Assembly (NCBI RefSeq): GCF_001311175.1
Contig: NZ_BBAI01000025.1
Coordinates: 1-34,051 of the forward strand
Direction of reading: 5' to 3'
DNA from: Lacticaseibacillus pantheris DSM 15945 = JCM 12539 = NBRC 106106
Lineage (GTDB): Bacteria; Bacillota; Bacilli; Lactobacillales; Lactobacillaceae
Length of the DNA stretch: 34,051 bases
Under the pieces are notes generated by a model, which did not search any database, was not told the origin of the DNA, and was given only the letters and a program-made list of their open reading frames with translations. Shown one piece after another: positions 7,622-17,492 of this stretch; within the stretch, counting starts at the first letter, position 1; each line of letters opens with the position of its first letter. A program made the translations under genes and the position numbers.

Positions 7622-8959
7622 ATGCGTAAGGAACAACGCGAAGCCAATCGGGCCCACCTCAAACGGTGGCCCCTCATTATTACCACCAGTATTCTTTTAA
7701 TTATCGCCATCGCGACCACCGCAATGTTGGCCAACACCCAGAATGTGGACGTGGATGCCACCGTCGTCAACGTGCGTCAAGGCCCCGGCCTTTCGTACGG
7801 CGTCGAGGGGCAGGTCACCCACGGTACCCAATTAGCTATTATCGATAAACAAAATTCGTGGTACAAAGTGCGGATGCCCGGTAACCGTGTTGGGTGGGTT
7901 GCCAGTTGGTTAGTGAATAATAACGAGGCCACCACCGGTGCAGCCAAATCTGGTGTAACTACGGCCGCCGTCAACGTGCGGGCCTCCTCAACCGAGAGTG
8001 CCAGCAAGCTAGGCTCACTAAAAGCTGGAGCCGCAATCAAAGTGGTCTACCAGGAGGGTGCCTGGAGCCAAATTATCTATGATGGCACCGCTGCCTGGAT
8101 TAGTAGCAAGTACGTGAAACTGAGTGGGACCAGCACGACCGTTTCCACCTCGGACCAGGCCGTTGCTTCGGCGAGCGCCGCCGCTGCTGCCAACTTAACG
8201 GTTAAGACAAAGCGCACCGCTAACCTACGGCACACGGCCGGAATTAACGGCTCCGTAGCCAAAGAGCTCCCAGCTAACACTAGTCTGGCCGTCGTTGGTG
8301 AAAGCGGCGACTGGTACGAGGTTAAGACCAGTGATGGCACCACGGGATACATTGCGAGTTGGGTCGTCTCCACGCCTAGCAATGGGGCCAGCACCGCCAC
8401 CTCCACGAGTCTAGCAGAGGCCACCATCGTGCTTGATCCTGGCCATGGGGGTAGCGATACCGGCGCCCTTTCGACCACGGATAAATACGAAAAAACATAC
8501 ACCCTCAAGACGGCCGAGGCTATTCGCTCCGCCCTCGCCGCTGCGGGGGCCAACGTAGTCATGACCCGCAGCAATGACAGCTTTGTCAGCCTAGCGAAGC
8601 GGCCTAAAATTGCGCATCAAGTCAAAGCGGACGCGTTTATCTCGATCCACTTTGATTCCACGCCTGACACTAACGAGGCCAGCGGTCACACCGTGTACTA
8701 TTACAGTTCCAAGAAGGACATCAGCCTCGCGCGCAACCTCAACGTTGCCCTCAAAGGTGTGGGTACGCCTAGTCGCGGTATCGAGTTCGGCGACTTTGAA
8801 GTGTTACGGGACAACAAGCAGCCCAGCGTATTACTAGAGATGGGTTACATTAATGACGATACGGATTTCAGCAAAATTCAAACCACCGCTTACCAGCAAA
8901 AAGTTGCGAACGACGTGGTGAACGGATTACGGAGCTACTTTGAGAGTGGCTCGCGGTAG
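7622..8959 (+). CDS. SH3-domain N-acetylmuramoyl-L-alanine amidase (LytH-like)
   Basis: 445 residues, intact. Residues about 17-38 form one hydrophobic segment that anchors or exports the protein. Three bacterial SH3 domains follow (about 42-98, 114-165 and 194-250), each with the VNVR/ANLR...W..V...G..GW/I pattern, separated by Ala/Ser/Thr-rich linkers. Residues about 266-440 are an Amidase_3 zinc hydrolase with VLDPGHGGSDTGA, the catalytic-side KYEKTY, FISIHFDS and LLEMGYINDDTDF. It should cleave the amide between MurNAc and L-Ala in the cell wall. The AAGGAG site fixes the ATG. lytH-type genes next to hisS-aspS and dtd-relA are usual in related bacteria. Confidence 0.93.
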   Translation: MRKEQREANRAHLKRWPLIITTSILLIIAIATTAMLANTQNVDVDATVVNVRQGPGLSYGVEGQVTHGTQLAIIDKQNSWYKVRMPGNRVGWVASWLVNNNEATTGAAKSGVTTAAVNVRASSTESASKLGSLKAGAAIKVVYQEGAWSQIIYDGTAAWISSKYVKLSGTSTTVSTSDQAVASASAAAAANLTVKTKRTANLRHTAGINGSVAKELPANTSLAVVGESGDWYEVKTSDGTTGYIASWVVSTPSNGASTATSTSLAEATIVLDPGHGGSDTGALSTTDKYEKTYTLKTAEAIRSALAAAGANVVMTRSNDSFVSLAKRPKIAHQVKADAFISIHFDSTPDTNEASGHTVYYYSSKKDISLARNLNVALKGVGTPSRGIEFGDFEVLRDNKQPSVLLEMGYINDDTDFSKIQTTAYQQKVANDVVNGLRSYFESGSR

Positions 8960-8968
8960 CATCTAAAA

Positions 8969-9014
8969 AGCTTTGCAGCATACCCACAAAACGGGATGCC
9001 GCAAAGTTTTTTTT
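8969..9014. terminator. Bidirectional terminator between amidase and HAD genes
   Basis: CTTTGCAGCATACCC (8971-8985) pairs imperfectly with CGGGATGCCGCAAAG (8992-9006), flanked by AAAAAG and an eight-T run. It can end both converging transcripts. Confidence 0.8.
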
Positions 9015-9653
9015 AGTCCATCATTTGTGCTAACCGTGCCAATGCCGCGGGCACCTCAGTCAGTGCCGTGACCGTCTCCGTCGCGGCAGGAGCAGCATGC
9101 AGACCATCTATGTCGATGTAGATGGTGGCAAAACCCGCGGCCTTACCTGCCGCCACGTCTAACGCGCGGTCCCCCACCACGACCGTCCGGTGGCGCTTAA
9201 CCCGAACTCGCGTTGTAGGTATAGCAGTGACTCGGGGTTCGGCTTACGCGCAAAGTGCATGCTGATTGTGGTCCCGCCAGCAAAGAGGCCGCGGAGATTG
9301 TTGCGGTCAAGCAACCGCCACGCAACGTCATCGCGATGCGTCCACAGGAAGTTGCGACCACCAGCCTTCACCACCGCATCCAGTGCGGTGCGTGCGCCCG
9401 GATACGGTAGCGGTTGGAGGTTGGTGTCGTGCTCCTTGGCGTGGTACGCCTGGTCGAGGCCGGCCAGCGTTGCGTCCGGGTGCGTTTGGGCAAAGTCACG
9501 GAGGATAGCGCGAACCGAATCCTGCTTGGCCGCGACTAATAGTTCCTCCGTAGTGCGCTGGTCACCGTAGCCAGCGAGAACCGCCCGTAAAGCGGCCATC
9601 ATCCCCGGATACGTGTCGAACAGCGTCCCGTCAAAGTCCCAGATTACGTCCAC
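9013..9653 (-). CDS. HAD-superfamily phosphatase (phosphoglycolate phosphatase-like), frameshift
   Basis: The N-terminus MDVIWDFDGTLFDTYPGMM carries HAD motif I (DFDGT), LWTHRD is motif II and KPNPESLLYL the motif III Lys region. The frame then breaks near 9187-9191. One missing base there (GTCCGG for GTCCGGG) joins to TVVVGDRALDVAAGKAAG, motif IV, and on to the stop at 9013-9015. The restored protein is about 213 residues, normal for the family. GTG start, two bases from the dtd stop, so it is translationally linked to dtd. The substrate cannot be told from sequence. Confidence 0.85.
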
Positions 9654-9654
9654 C

Positions 9655-10101
9655 CTACATCGCCTCCGTATCCATCGTCATGGTCACCGGCCCGTCGTTA
9701 GTCAACGTCACCTGCATGTCCGCGCCAAATTCGCCCGTAGCGACGGTAACGCCTAACCGTGCGAGTTCCGCATTAAAATGTTCGTACAGCGCGCGCCCCA
9801 GTTCGGGACCCGCCGCGCCGGTGAAGCTCGGTCGGTTACCCTTTTTCAGATCAGCATACAGCGTGAACTGAGAGATGGACAACACCGCTCCTCCCACGTC
9901 TAACAAGCTACGGTTCATCTTGCCCGCGTCGTCGCTAAATACGCGGAGTTTAACCAGTTTTTGCGCCAGTTTATCCGCTTCTTCCGGTGCGTCGTTGGGA
10001 CCGACGCCGACTAATACCATGTAGCCGCCATCGATAGCACCCACTACTTTGCCCGCGATGGCCACGCTGGCGTTACTGACCCGTTGCGCGATTATTCGCA
10101 T
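9655..10101 (-). CDS. dtd: D-aminoacyl-tRNA deacylase
   Basis: 148 residues, intact and of standard length. It starts [15 protein letters not shown] and carries the active-site motif SQFTLYAD and the C-terminal TNDGPVTM (usually TNDGPVTF), which holds the Gly-cisPro that rejects L-aminoacyl-tRNA. The enzyme hydrolyses D-amino acids and glycine mischarged to tRNA. It lies 19 bases after relA and just before the HAD gene, in the usual relA-dtd arrangement. Confidence 0.96.
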   Translation of the reverse strand: MRIIAQRVSNASVAIAGKVVGAIDGGYMVLVGVGPNDAPEEADKLAQKLVKLRVFSDDAGKMNRSLLDVGGAVLSISQFTLYADLKKGNRPSFTGAAGPELGRALYEHFNAELARLGVTVATGEFGADMQVTLTNDGPVTMTMDTEAM

Positions 10102-10120
10102 AAAATCCTCCCCAATAAAG

Positions 10121-12354
10121 TTAACCGTTAGTACGCTTAACCTCGTAGATATCCGGTACGTTCTTGATGGCCTCCATGATGCGTTCCAAGTGAGCCAGGT
10201 TGTTGATGCCCACCGTTACGTGAATGTCCGCCATCTTGTCGTGGTCCACACGCCCGTTAATGTTGTTCAGGTTCTTGGTCTGGGCATTCAGTACCTGCAA
10301 CACTTCATTGAGCAGGCCGTTGCGGTTGTAGCCGTAAATTTCCAGGTCCGCGTTGAAGCTCTGGTTCTGATCCGTCTTGGACTGCCAGTGTACCTCCAGC
10401 AACCGGTTGGCCTCTTCAGGGTGCGCCGTGATGTTCGGGCAGTCTGCGCGGTGAATAGTCACCCCACGCCCCTTGGTCACGTAGCCCACAATTTCATCAC
10501 CCGGCACCGGCAGACAACACTTGGCCAGGTGCACCAGTAAGTTGTCGACACCCTCAATGATGATGCCGTCATCCGTCACTGATTGGCCCGCGTGCGGTTG
10601 TTTGCGCTCCTTAGCCACCGTGGTGACCTTCTGGTTAGACTCTAGAATTTCCCGTTCACGGTCGCGCTGGTCCTGCTCCTCCTTGGCGTGTCGCTGTTGC
10701 TCGGTCAGGCGGTTGGCCACCACCTGTGCGGTGAGTTCGCCGTAACCAATGGCGCTCATCAATTCGTCTTCCGTATTGAAATTAAACCGGTTGAGAGCCG
10801 TCTTCAGTGGCGCACCGGTCAGGAAGTCCCCCGGGTGCAGACCCATATCGAGTAGCTGGTGCTCCAGCATGTCCCGGCCCTTTTCGGCGTTTTCGCCTTT
10901 GTCCGCCTGCTTAAAGTAGCGCCGGATTTTGTTCCGCGCGCGCGACGTGAATACCTGGTTAATCCAATCGCGGCTGGGCTGGCTATTGCTGGCCGTCAGC
11001 ATCTCGACGATGTCCCCGTTTTTGAGCTGGTAGGTGAGCGGCACAATTTTGCCGTTCACTTTGGCCCCCACGGTGTGGTTACCCACCTCCGTGTGCACCA
11101 TGTAGGCAAAGTCGAGCGTATTACTCCCCTTGGCGAGTTCGTAAACCTCACCCTTCGGAGTAAAGACGTACACACGGTCCGTGAAGACGTCACCCGTGAC
11201 GCTCTTCATGAAGTCGTGCGCATCCGTGGACTCATCCCCAATTTCCAGGATTTCCCGGAAGAGGTCGAGCTTCTTCCCCGCCGCGTCGTACTGCACCTCG
11301 CTGGTCTGGCCTTCCTTGTAGGCCCAGTGCGCTGCAACCCCATATTCAGCGACCTGGTGCATTTCTTCGGTCCGGATTTGTACTTCCAAAGGTTTGCCTT
11401 CGGGACCAATCACCGTGGTATGGATACTTTGGTACATGTTCGCCTTGGGCATGGCAATGTAGTCCTTAAAACGCCCTGGCATCGGCTTCCACTCGGTGTG
11501 AATGGCACCTAGTACCGCGTAACAATCCTTAATGGACTTGGTGATGACCCGCACGGCGAGGAGGTCGTACAGCTCATCAAATTGCTTATGCTTATCGCGC
11601 ATCTTCTTGTAGATTGAGTAGATGTGCTTCGGCCGCCCATAGATTTCGTATTCAATGTGCAGGTCGGCCAAACCGCGTTTGATGTCCGTAATGGCCGACT
11701 GAATGTACTGCTCCCGTTCGGACCGCTTGGAGTTCATCAGTGAGGCAATTCGGTGGTACTGCTGCGGGTTCAGGTACCGCAACGATAAATCTTCGAGCTC
11801 CCACTTGATGGTGCTAATCCCTAGTCGGTCAGCCAGCGGGGCAAAGATGTCCAGCGTCTCCTGGGCAATCCGCCGCTGCTTGTCCGGTGGCATGTGCATC
11901 AACGTCCGCATATTGTGCAGACGGTCGGCCAATTTGACCATGATGACGCGGAGGTCCTTAGCCATCGCAATGAGCATTTTGCGGTGATTTTCGGCCAGCT
12001 CGTCTTTGTGGGCAACGTATTTGACCTTGCTCAGCTTGGTCAGACCGTCAACAATCACCGCAACGTCACGGCCGAACAGCTCGTTGATGTCGCCCAGAGT
12101 CACTTTGGTGTCTTCAACACGTCATGCAGGTAACCGGAAGCCACCGTCGCCGGATCCATGTTCAGCTGGGCCAAAATACCGGCCACCTGAATCGGGTGGA
12201 TGATGTACGGTTCGCCACTCTTCCGTAGCTGATCCTTGTGGACGTACGCCGCAAAGTCATACGCCTTTTGCACGAAGGCCAAGTGTTCTTCATTCATGTA
12301 CTTTGCGCAGATATCATAAACCTGTTCCTGCGTCAGTTCTGGTTCTTCAGCCAT
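10121..12354 (-). CDS. relA: Bifunctional (p)ppGpp synthetase/hydrolase Rel, frameshift in HD domain
   Basis: Long Rel/SpoT homologue of about 743 residues once restored. The HD hydrolase domain is at about 30-180, the synthetase domain at about 230-350 (the [13 protein letters not shown] motif begins it), then TGS ([17 protein letters not shown]), a helical domain, the [19 protein letters not shown] zinc-finger region and a C-terminal ACT domain. The frame breaks near 12117-12119: TCTTCAACACGTC should probably be TCTTCAACCACGTC, restoring the hydrolase motif HDVVEDT. The chosen ATG at 12354 follows an AGGGAGA site; an in-frame extension to 12423 would translate through a terminator and is not favoured. 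Confidence 0.94.
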
Positions 12355-12375
12355 TGCCACCGTCTCCCTAATGAG

Positions 12376-12409
12376 AAAAAAAATCGGAACAAACGAATCT
12401 TTGTCCCGA
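12376..12409 (-). terminator. Terminator-like hairpin in the relA leader
   Basis: On the minus strand TCGGGACAAA (12409-12400) pairs with TTTGTTCCGA (12393-12384), one G-U, around a 6-base loop, followed by eight T residues. It ends about 21 bases before the relA ATG, too close for a promoter in between. relA messages therefore seem to be made by read-through or to be controlled by attenuation here. Confidence 0.75.
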
Positions 12410-12489
12410 CCTCCTACACTCAAAATTTCTTAATTTAAATATAACCCGGATAGCATAAAAAAAACTAGTCCTTTAGCCAAGCAAGCGCG

Positions 12490-12796
12490 CTAATCACAAG
12501 TAGATAGCGCCATCCAGTAATCATACTTCGTGAACCGCAGGAAAACCATCAGCGCAAACAGGATGGGGAACACAATGATGGTCCACCAAGGTAGCTGGTG
12601 CTGCTTAATTTGGCGACCAATCCACCAGGCAAAGATGCTGTCGAGAACGATGAATAGTAGCCCGACCCGCCAAGCAACGGCCATGTGCAAAAGCTTGAAG
12701 ATGTACGGGGCCACGAAGGCCATGACGACGCTGGTCAAAATAACCAGTGGGAGTGGCCGCTGCCACCAAGTGTTAATTTTTTTTCAGAGTTGACAA
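12490..12796 (-). CDS. Small multi-pass membrane protein, ends uncertain
   Basis: The readable frame from 12738 encodes three hydrophobic segments (VVMAFVAPYIFKLL, VGLLFIVLDSIFAWWIG, WWTIIVFPILFALMVFL). I do not recognise a characterised family. If the A8 tract at 12777-12784 were A7, the frame would open upstream to a TTG at 12796 behind an AGGAGG site, adding STLKKINTWWQRPLPLVILT and keeping rsmE distinct. The 3' end may also be shifted: an alternative frame after KYDYW reads RYLLVISALAWLKD with a stop at 12465. It lies between rsmE and relA in the same direction. Confidence 0.6.
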
Positions 12797-13541
12797 GATG
12801 TTGTGAATCCTCCTGTAGTTCAGTATATGTGGATATGGCCGCGAGTAAGTACCACGGCGCGGTCTCCGTCCGTAAAATTCGGGGTCCCAACCCTGCATTA
12901 ACAAAACCGGCTGCGTTTAAGGCCGCTACCTCTTCGGGGGCGAGCCCGCCTTCCGGTCCAAAGACGGCCAGTAAACTCCGGGGGTGCGCACTCACCGTTT
13001 GGATTAACTGCGCGTGTTCACCCTGTTTGGCTGATTCTTCGTAGGCGACCAGCTTGGCATCGGCGTCCAACCGCATGACGGCGTCCAGTAGCGGAACAAA
13101 GCCCACGGTTGGTACAACGTCACGATGACTTTGTTCTGCCGCCGACTGGGCCACTTGTTGGAGGCGCGCCACCTTCTTGGCGGCACGATCCGGTAACCAG
13201 CGCGCGGTGGCCCACTGGGTGTTCACGAACAAAACGCGTGTGACACCCAGCTCCGTGGCCTTTTGGACAATGAGCTCCGCCTTTTGCCCCTTACTAATGC
13301 CGCAAACGATGGTCACCGCGACCGGCAACTCGTGGTTGGCAGCAATCCTTTGCTCCACGCGGACGGTCAGTGGGTCGATGCCCGTAATTGTTACCACAAA
13401 GGCGTGGCCCTGCGCACCGGCGAGTTCAAATTGTCCACCCACCTGCATCCGTAAGACGGTGATGGCGTGATGTTCAACGGCACCATGGAGGGTGACGCTG
13501 GCGCCTTCGGTCAAAGACTCATCAGTAAAGTACCGCTGCAC
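12735..13541 (-). CDS. rsmE: 16S rRNA m3U1498 methyltransferase
   Basis: SPOUT-class methyltransferase starting MQRYFTDESL, with an N-terminal PUA-like domain (about 1-70) and the knot-region motifs FGPEGGLAPEEV and LGPRILRTETA near the C-terminus. It methylates N3 of U1498 in 16S rRNA. The C-terminal tail as read (after TYTELQ) is longer than usual and passes an A8 tract; with seven A residues it would stop at 12773. The GTG start directly follows the prmA stop, so the two are translationally coupled. Confidence 0.93.
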   Translation of the reverse strand: MQRYFTDESLTEGASVTLHGAVEHHAITVLRMQVGGQFELAGAQGHAFVVTITGIDPLTVRVEQRIAANHELPVAVTIVCGISKGQKAELIVQKATELGVTRVLFVNTQWATARWLPDRAAKKVARLQQVAQSAAEQSHRDVVPTVGFVPLLDAVMRLDADAKLVAYEESAKQGEHAQLIQTVSAHPRSLLAVFGPEGGLAPEEVAALNAAGFVNAGLGPRILRTETAPWYLLAAISTYTELQEDSQHLVNSEKKLTLGGSGHSHWLF

Positions 13542-14449
13542 CTACGCCACCTCCCCGTCTGGCCGGGTAGCCAGTAATGCCACCCACTTACCATCGGTGA
13601 TGGTAGTCGTCACCACTAAACCCGCGTCGGTCAGCCATTGACGGACGCGGGGTTCCTTAGCCAACAGAATACCAGACAAAATTAGCTTCCCACGCTCAGC
13701 AAGCACATGTGGCACCTCAGGGACCAGCCGTTCCAAAACGTCAGGGAGGATATTAGCGAGCACCAAGTCGAATTGCTGGTCGTCTGGTACCGACCGCAGT
13801 AAGTCGCTCGCGATGACGGTGATGTGGCTAACGGGATTCAGCGCAATGTTCTTTTCGGCGCTAGCACCGCGACTGCATCAATATCGGTCGCCAGTACGCT
13901 CCCTACGCCTAGCCGTTCGGCGGCAACGGCCAGCACGCCGGAGCCAGTACCGACATCCAGCGTCCGTTCCCCACCGCGCACAACAGCTTCGAGAAGTTGG
14001 AGCACGAGTCGCGTAGTCGGGTGGGTGCCGGTGCCGAAAGCCTGACCCGGGTCCAACCGCACGACTAGCTCACCAGGTTGTGACGGGGAATATTCCTCCC
14101 AGCGCGGGGCGACGGTGAGGTACCGTGTCAACCGGACGGCGTGGTAATACTGTTCCCACACGTTAGTCCACTGGCCATCATCGATGGTCGTAGTCGCCAC
14201 CGTGCCAGCGCCGCCCTCCAGGCCAAAGTCGGACAGATGGTTCAATCCGTCACGCACGCTAGCCAATAGTGGTGCAGCGTCAGTATTTGACGGTATGTAG
14301 GCCGTGACCTGGACGGTTTGGTCGTCCAGCTCCGGGTTGGTTGCTTGGTCGTCAATTTGTACACCGCCGACCGCTAGTTCCGCAAACATGTTTGAGACCG
14401 CTTCGCTTGCGTCAATACTCGTCGTCACCGTGATGGCAGTCCATTCCAC
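13542..14449 (-). CDS. prmA: Ribosomal protein L11 methyltransferase, frameshift
   Basis: Starts MEWTAITVTTSIDASEAVSN from a GTG behind a GGAGGAA site. The SAM-binding motifs VVRLDPGQAFGTGTHPTT and LDVGTGSGVLAVAAE are present, then the frame breaks near 13857-13861: TTTTCGGCGC should probably be TTTTCGGCCGC. This restores ...LAAEKNIALNPV and joins to LVLANILPDVL (the NPPY-like ANIL motif) and the normal C-terminus. The restored length, about 302-303 residues, fits PrmA, which trimethylates L11. It sits between the DUF3013 gene and rsmE, the usual pairing. Confidence 0.93.
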
Positions 14450-14472
14450 GTGCTATTCCTCCAATTAACTAA

Positions 14473-14970
14473 TTAATACTTAGGGTAAGGCAGGTAAACA
14501 TCCAGCTTTGCGTCTGGCTCTTCCGCCACGGCGTTGGTTAACTGGCTTTGGCTAAAACCGACCGTAAACTCATCGCTATCACTGGTACCATCAACAAAGT
14601 CGAGCAGGTCACTCTCCCCTTCATCCAAAACGGTCTGGAAGTAGTTGAAGAAACCATCAACGGTTGCCTGATCGATCCCCTTTTTGCCGCTGAACGGAAT
14701 CACTGTGAGGTAATCATTGACGTAATCGTGCCCGTCCATGCGTGTCTCGTCGTAGAACAGCACGGCGTCGGTGTATTGCACCTTACCGTCGTCCATAACG
14801 GAGCCGTCGTTGTCTTCAATATCAAAGTCGGCGCTGGCGAGCACCGTCATGGTGTATTCCAATTCAATGACGTGGGCGTCCTTATCCCAGTTGAGGTTCA
14901 GGTCACCATCAAAGTCCATCGCGTCCATTTTGCTGCCAATATAATCAAGCATGTTCATCTGCGTTGCCAT
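14473..14970 (-). CDS. DUF3013 family protein
   Basis: 165 residues, acidic, soluble, no signal peptide. Features such as MLDYIGSKMDAMDFDGDLNL, LNWDKDAHVIELEYT and a hydrophobic C-terminus ending VYLPYPKY match the DUF3013 family, which is commonly found directly upstream of prmA in lactic acid bacteria. The function is unknown. An AAGGGGGA site precedes the ATG; 23 bases separate it from prmA, so it likely heads the prmA-rsmE operon. The recognition is from memory of the family, not a search. Confidence 0.75.
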   Translation of the reverse strand: MATQMNMLDYIGSKMDAMDFDGDLNLNWDKDAHVIELEYTMTVLASADFDIEDNDGSVMDDGKVQYTDAVLFYDETRMDGHDYVNDYLTVIPFSGKKGIDQATVDGFFNYFQTVLDEGESDLLDFVDGTSDSDEFTVGFSQSQLTNAVAEEPDAKLDVYLPYPKY

Positions 14971-15101
14971 TTTACGTCCCCCTTAGTCCGCAAACTCCAT
15001 TAATGACGTTAATTCTACCGCACTTTAGCTGTAGACAAAAGCAATACGCAGGGTGTACGGTGCAATTACACAGAATTTTCGAATTTACGGAGGCTATCAT
15101 A

Positions 15102-15335
15102 ATGGAACAATTAACCGAGCAACAGCGAATGCTACGTGCGCGGATTAGTACCGCGGCGGATCAGGCCGTGAGCCGTAACTTTACGGAGAACCTCATCGCA
15201 GACCGCGCGGACGCCTGGGCTAAGGCATTGGGCCACACACCCAGCACCGCGGAGTTAACCACGTTTACGCTGAACGAGTTTCGTGGCTTGATGGAAGATA
15301 CCTTATTCCGAATTATGGATGGGGAGCAACGATAA
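15102..15335 (+). CDS. Small hypothetical protein, 77 aa
   Basis: Starts MEQLTEQQRMLRARISTAAD at an ATG behind an ACGGAGG site. The protein is soluble and probably mostly helical, with no cysteine, signal or membrane segment. I do not recognise the family. It is divergent from the DUF3013 gene and ends just before a strong terminator, which supports a real short gene. Confidence 0.7.
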   Translation: MEQLTEQQRMLRARISTAADQAVSRNFTENLIADRADAWAKALGHTPSTAELTTFTLNEFRGLMEDTLFRIMDGEQR

Positions 15336-15392
15336 AACAGCGTGCGGATGTCGTCCTCCCGGAGAAGGATGGCAACCGCACGCTGTTTTTTA
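15334..15392. terminator. Bidirectional terminator between 77-aa gene and permease
   Basis: A 14-bp perfect stem (15334-15347 with 15376-15389) has AAAA on one side and a TTTTTT run on the other. It serves both converging genes; the permease stop codon overlaps its edge. Confidence 0.85.
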
Positions 15393-16821
15393 ATGTTGGT
15401 TAAGTGCTGAATGACGCACACCGTACGCAAAGTAGATGATTAAACCCACCACGAACCAAATTCCGGAATAAACTTTGGCCTGGACGTCGAGGCCCATGAA
15501 CACCACGAGTGCACCCACAAAGGCCAGGGCCGGTAGCACTGGATAGAATGGCATTTTGAACGCCGGGTCGGCAATGTCGCGACCCTCCCGTGGACGCAAC
15601 CGGTAAATACCGAGCGACACGAACATGAACGCGATTAGCGTCCCGGCAGAAATTAGTTCGGACAGGAATTCAAACGGGAAGAACGCCCCGATCGCCACAG
15701 CAATCACGGATAAGACTAGCAATGCATGGTTAGGCAGGCCGTCTTTGCTCGTTAGCTGACCGAGATAGCGCGGCAGCATGCCGTCCCGACCAAAGCTGTA
15801 CAGCAGACGCGATCCCGCCATCATCATCCCGATGAGGGCGGTGAACATACCGATAACGGCCACCCCTTCAATGACGGTAGCGGCAACAGTGTGTCCCGAG
15901 TGCCGTAGTGCCCACCCGACTGGCTCGGCGATACCCGCATAGTGAGTATAGTGGAACATGCCCACCAGCACTAACGACACCGCCATGAACAAAGTTACGG
16001 CGATGATCAAGCTACCAATGATTCCGCGAGGCATGGTCTTTTCGGGATTCTTGGCCTCCGCTGAGTTGGCGGCAATGGAGTCAAAGCCGATGTAGGCCAA
16101 AAAGATTGTGGATACCCCCGCGTAAATACCCCGCCACCCTCCAAACGCAGAACCGTCGGCGTTGGCGTGGTACTTGGGGACAAACGGTACGTAGTTTTGC
16201 ACGTGGATGGCGCTCAGCCCGATAACGATAAATGCGAGGATAGCCAATACCTTGAGGACCACCAACACGTTTTCGACGCGCGCCGCCTGCCGGACGCCGT
16301 GCCACAGGATGACGGCACACACTACAACGGCAATCACGGCGACGATGTCCACCAGGCCGCCTTTGCTACCGAGCGGGTTGGCCAACGCGGCGGGGATGCT
16401 TAACCCAAAGGAGGCCAGCAAACCCCGAAAATTAGCGGACAAACCTGACGCGACGAAGGCAACCGCGATGAAGTACTCAGCCAGGAGGGCCCAGCCGGCA
16501 ATCCAGCCGAAACCCTCCCCAAACACGACGTTAATCCACGAATAAGCGGAACCCGCGAACGGCATGGCCGCAGCCATCTCGGCGTATGCAAAGGCGACGA
16601 GGCCGGCGACAATCGCAGCAAACAGGCAGGACAGTGCGACCGCGGGGCCAGCGTGCTCGGCTGCCACGATTCCCGGCAGGGTGAAAATTGTGGTTGAAAC
16701 AATCGTACCCACCGAGCGCCAGGAAGTCTTTGACTGTTAGCACGCGCGGCAGGTGTGAATCTTTGTCCTCGTAGACACTGGGATCCTCCTTCTGCGTCAT
16801 GCGGCGGATCAATTTAAACAT
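15390..16821 (-). CDS. APC-family amino acid permease, 5' frameshift
   Basis: About 476 residues after correction and 12 expected membrane helices. The N-terminus MFKLIRRMTQKEDPSVYEDK...TVKDFLALG is out of frame with VGTIVSTTIFTLPGIVAAEH, so an indel (most simply a lost GT dinucleotide, CACCGAG for CACACCGAG) lies near 16705-16714. Other features are the AMPFAGSAYSWIN segment and ANSAEAKNPEKTMPRGI, both typical of the cationic-amino-acid/YfnA-like APC branch. It should import an amino acid by proton symport; the substrate is not determined. A GGGGG site precedes the ATG at 16821. Confidence 0.88.
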
Positions 16822-16949
16822 GAATCAGTAACCCCCAATATTGAGAATCGACCAGCAAATGCGTGAGAGCAAGCCCCCCGATTTCTCGCGTAAATATCAA
16901 AACAATCCAATAATTTTCCCATGGTCAGGGGTGGATGTCAAACGCACTT

Positions 16950-17015
16950 GCGGGTAACATCAGCCGCTGTTCGGAGCAGGCGCTCAACAGGAGCCGCCAC
17001 GTCAGTACCGCTGGC
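16950..17015 (-). repeat. GC-rich dispersed repeat module, internal copy
   Basis: On the minus strand this reads GGTACTGACGTGGCGGCTCC followed by GTTGAGCGCCTG, a diverged single copy of the module at 301-359, 507-560 and 33992-34050. It lies just after the 3' end of the lipoprotein gene. No paired arm is obvious, so it may be a remnant. The rest of 16822-16949 holds only the permease upstream region. Confidence 0.5.
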
Positions 17016-17024
17016 AGCATTCAC

Positions 17025-17426
17025 CTACTGCAACGCTTGCGGCTTGTTTAGGCGTTGGCGGTTACCAGTGTTAATCCGCCAGACACCTTCGCCAACCACC
17101 GGAATCCGCATGCGTACCTGATTCTTCTTTTGGTATACCCACATGGTGACGTGTTGATGCGCCTTGACGTCGTAGAGCACGTACCGGTAACGCCAATGAT
17201 TGACGTTTTTGCCCTGCACACGGCGCACTGACGGTGCGTCCCCCGCCACTTTACTCAGAAAGTTCACGTCCCGCTGACTCTTGACGGTGCGGATCATCCG
17301 CCCAGCGCGGTTGTATACCCGTGCGTAGTCGCCGCTCTTGGCCGCCGGTAACCCACGTTGCGTTCCACACGCTGTCACACTCATTATGGTTACCACCATC
17401 AAGACGCCGAATATGATTCGCCTCAT
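17025..17426 (-). CDS. Putative lipoprotein, 133 aa
   Basis: The N-terminus MRRIIFGVLMVVTIMSVTAC is a signal peptide with a lipobox (VTAC, Cys20), predicting a lipid-anchored extracytoplasmic protein. The mature part is basic and rich in Tyr, Val and Asn, with no family I recognise. A GGGGGAAC site precedes the ATG. The last residues enter repeat-flanking DNA. A possible cre site lies about 67 bases upstream. Confidence 0.75.
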   Translation of the reverse strand: MRRIIFGVLMVVTIMSVTACGTQRGLPAAKSGDYARVYNRAGRMIRTVKSQRDVNFLSKVAGDAPSVRRVQGKNVNHWRYRYVLYDVKAHQHVTMWVYQKKNQVRMRIPVVGEGVWRINTGNRQRLNKPQALQ

Positions 17427-17492
17427 ACTTGTTCCCCCTCATCCCCATTTAACCCAACATCAATCTGTTAACACCATAATAATAGACGTTAA

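Noticed and set aside
12355-12423. N-terminal extension of relA
   Set aside because: It would be translated through the leader terminator, and the family starts near [11 protein letters not shown], which has its own AGGGAGA site.
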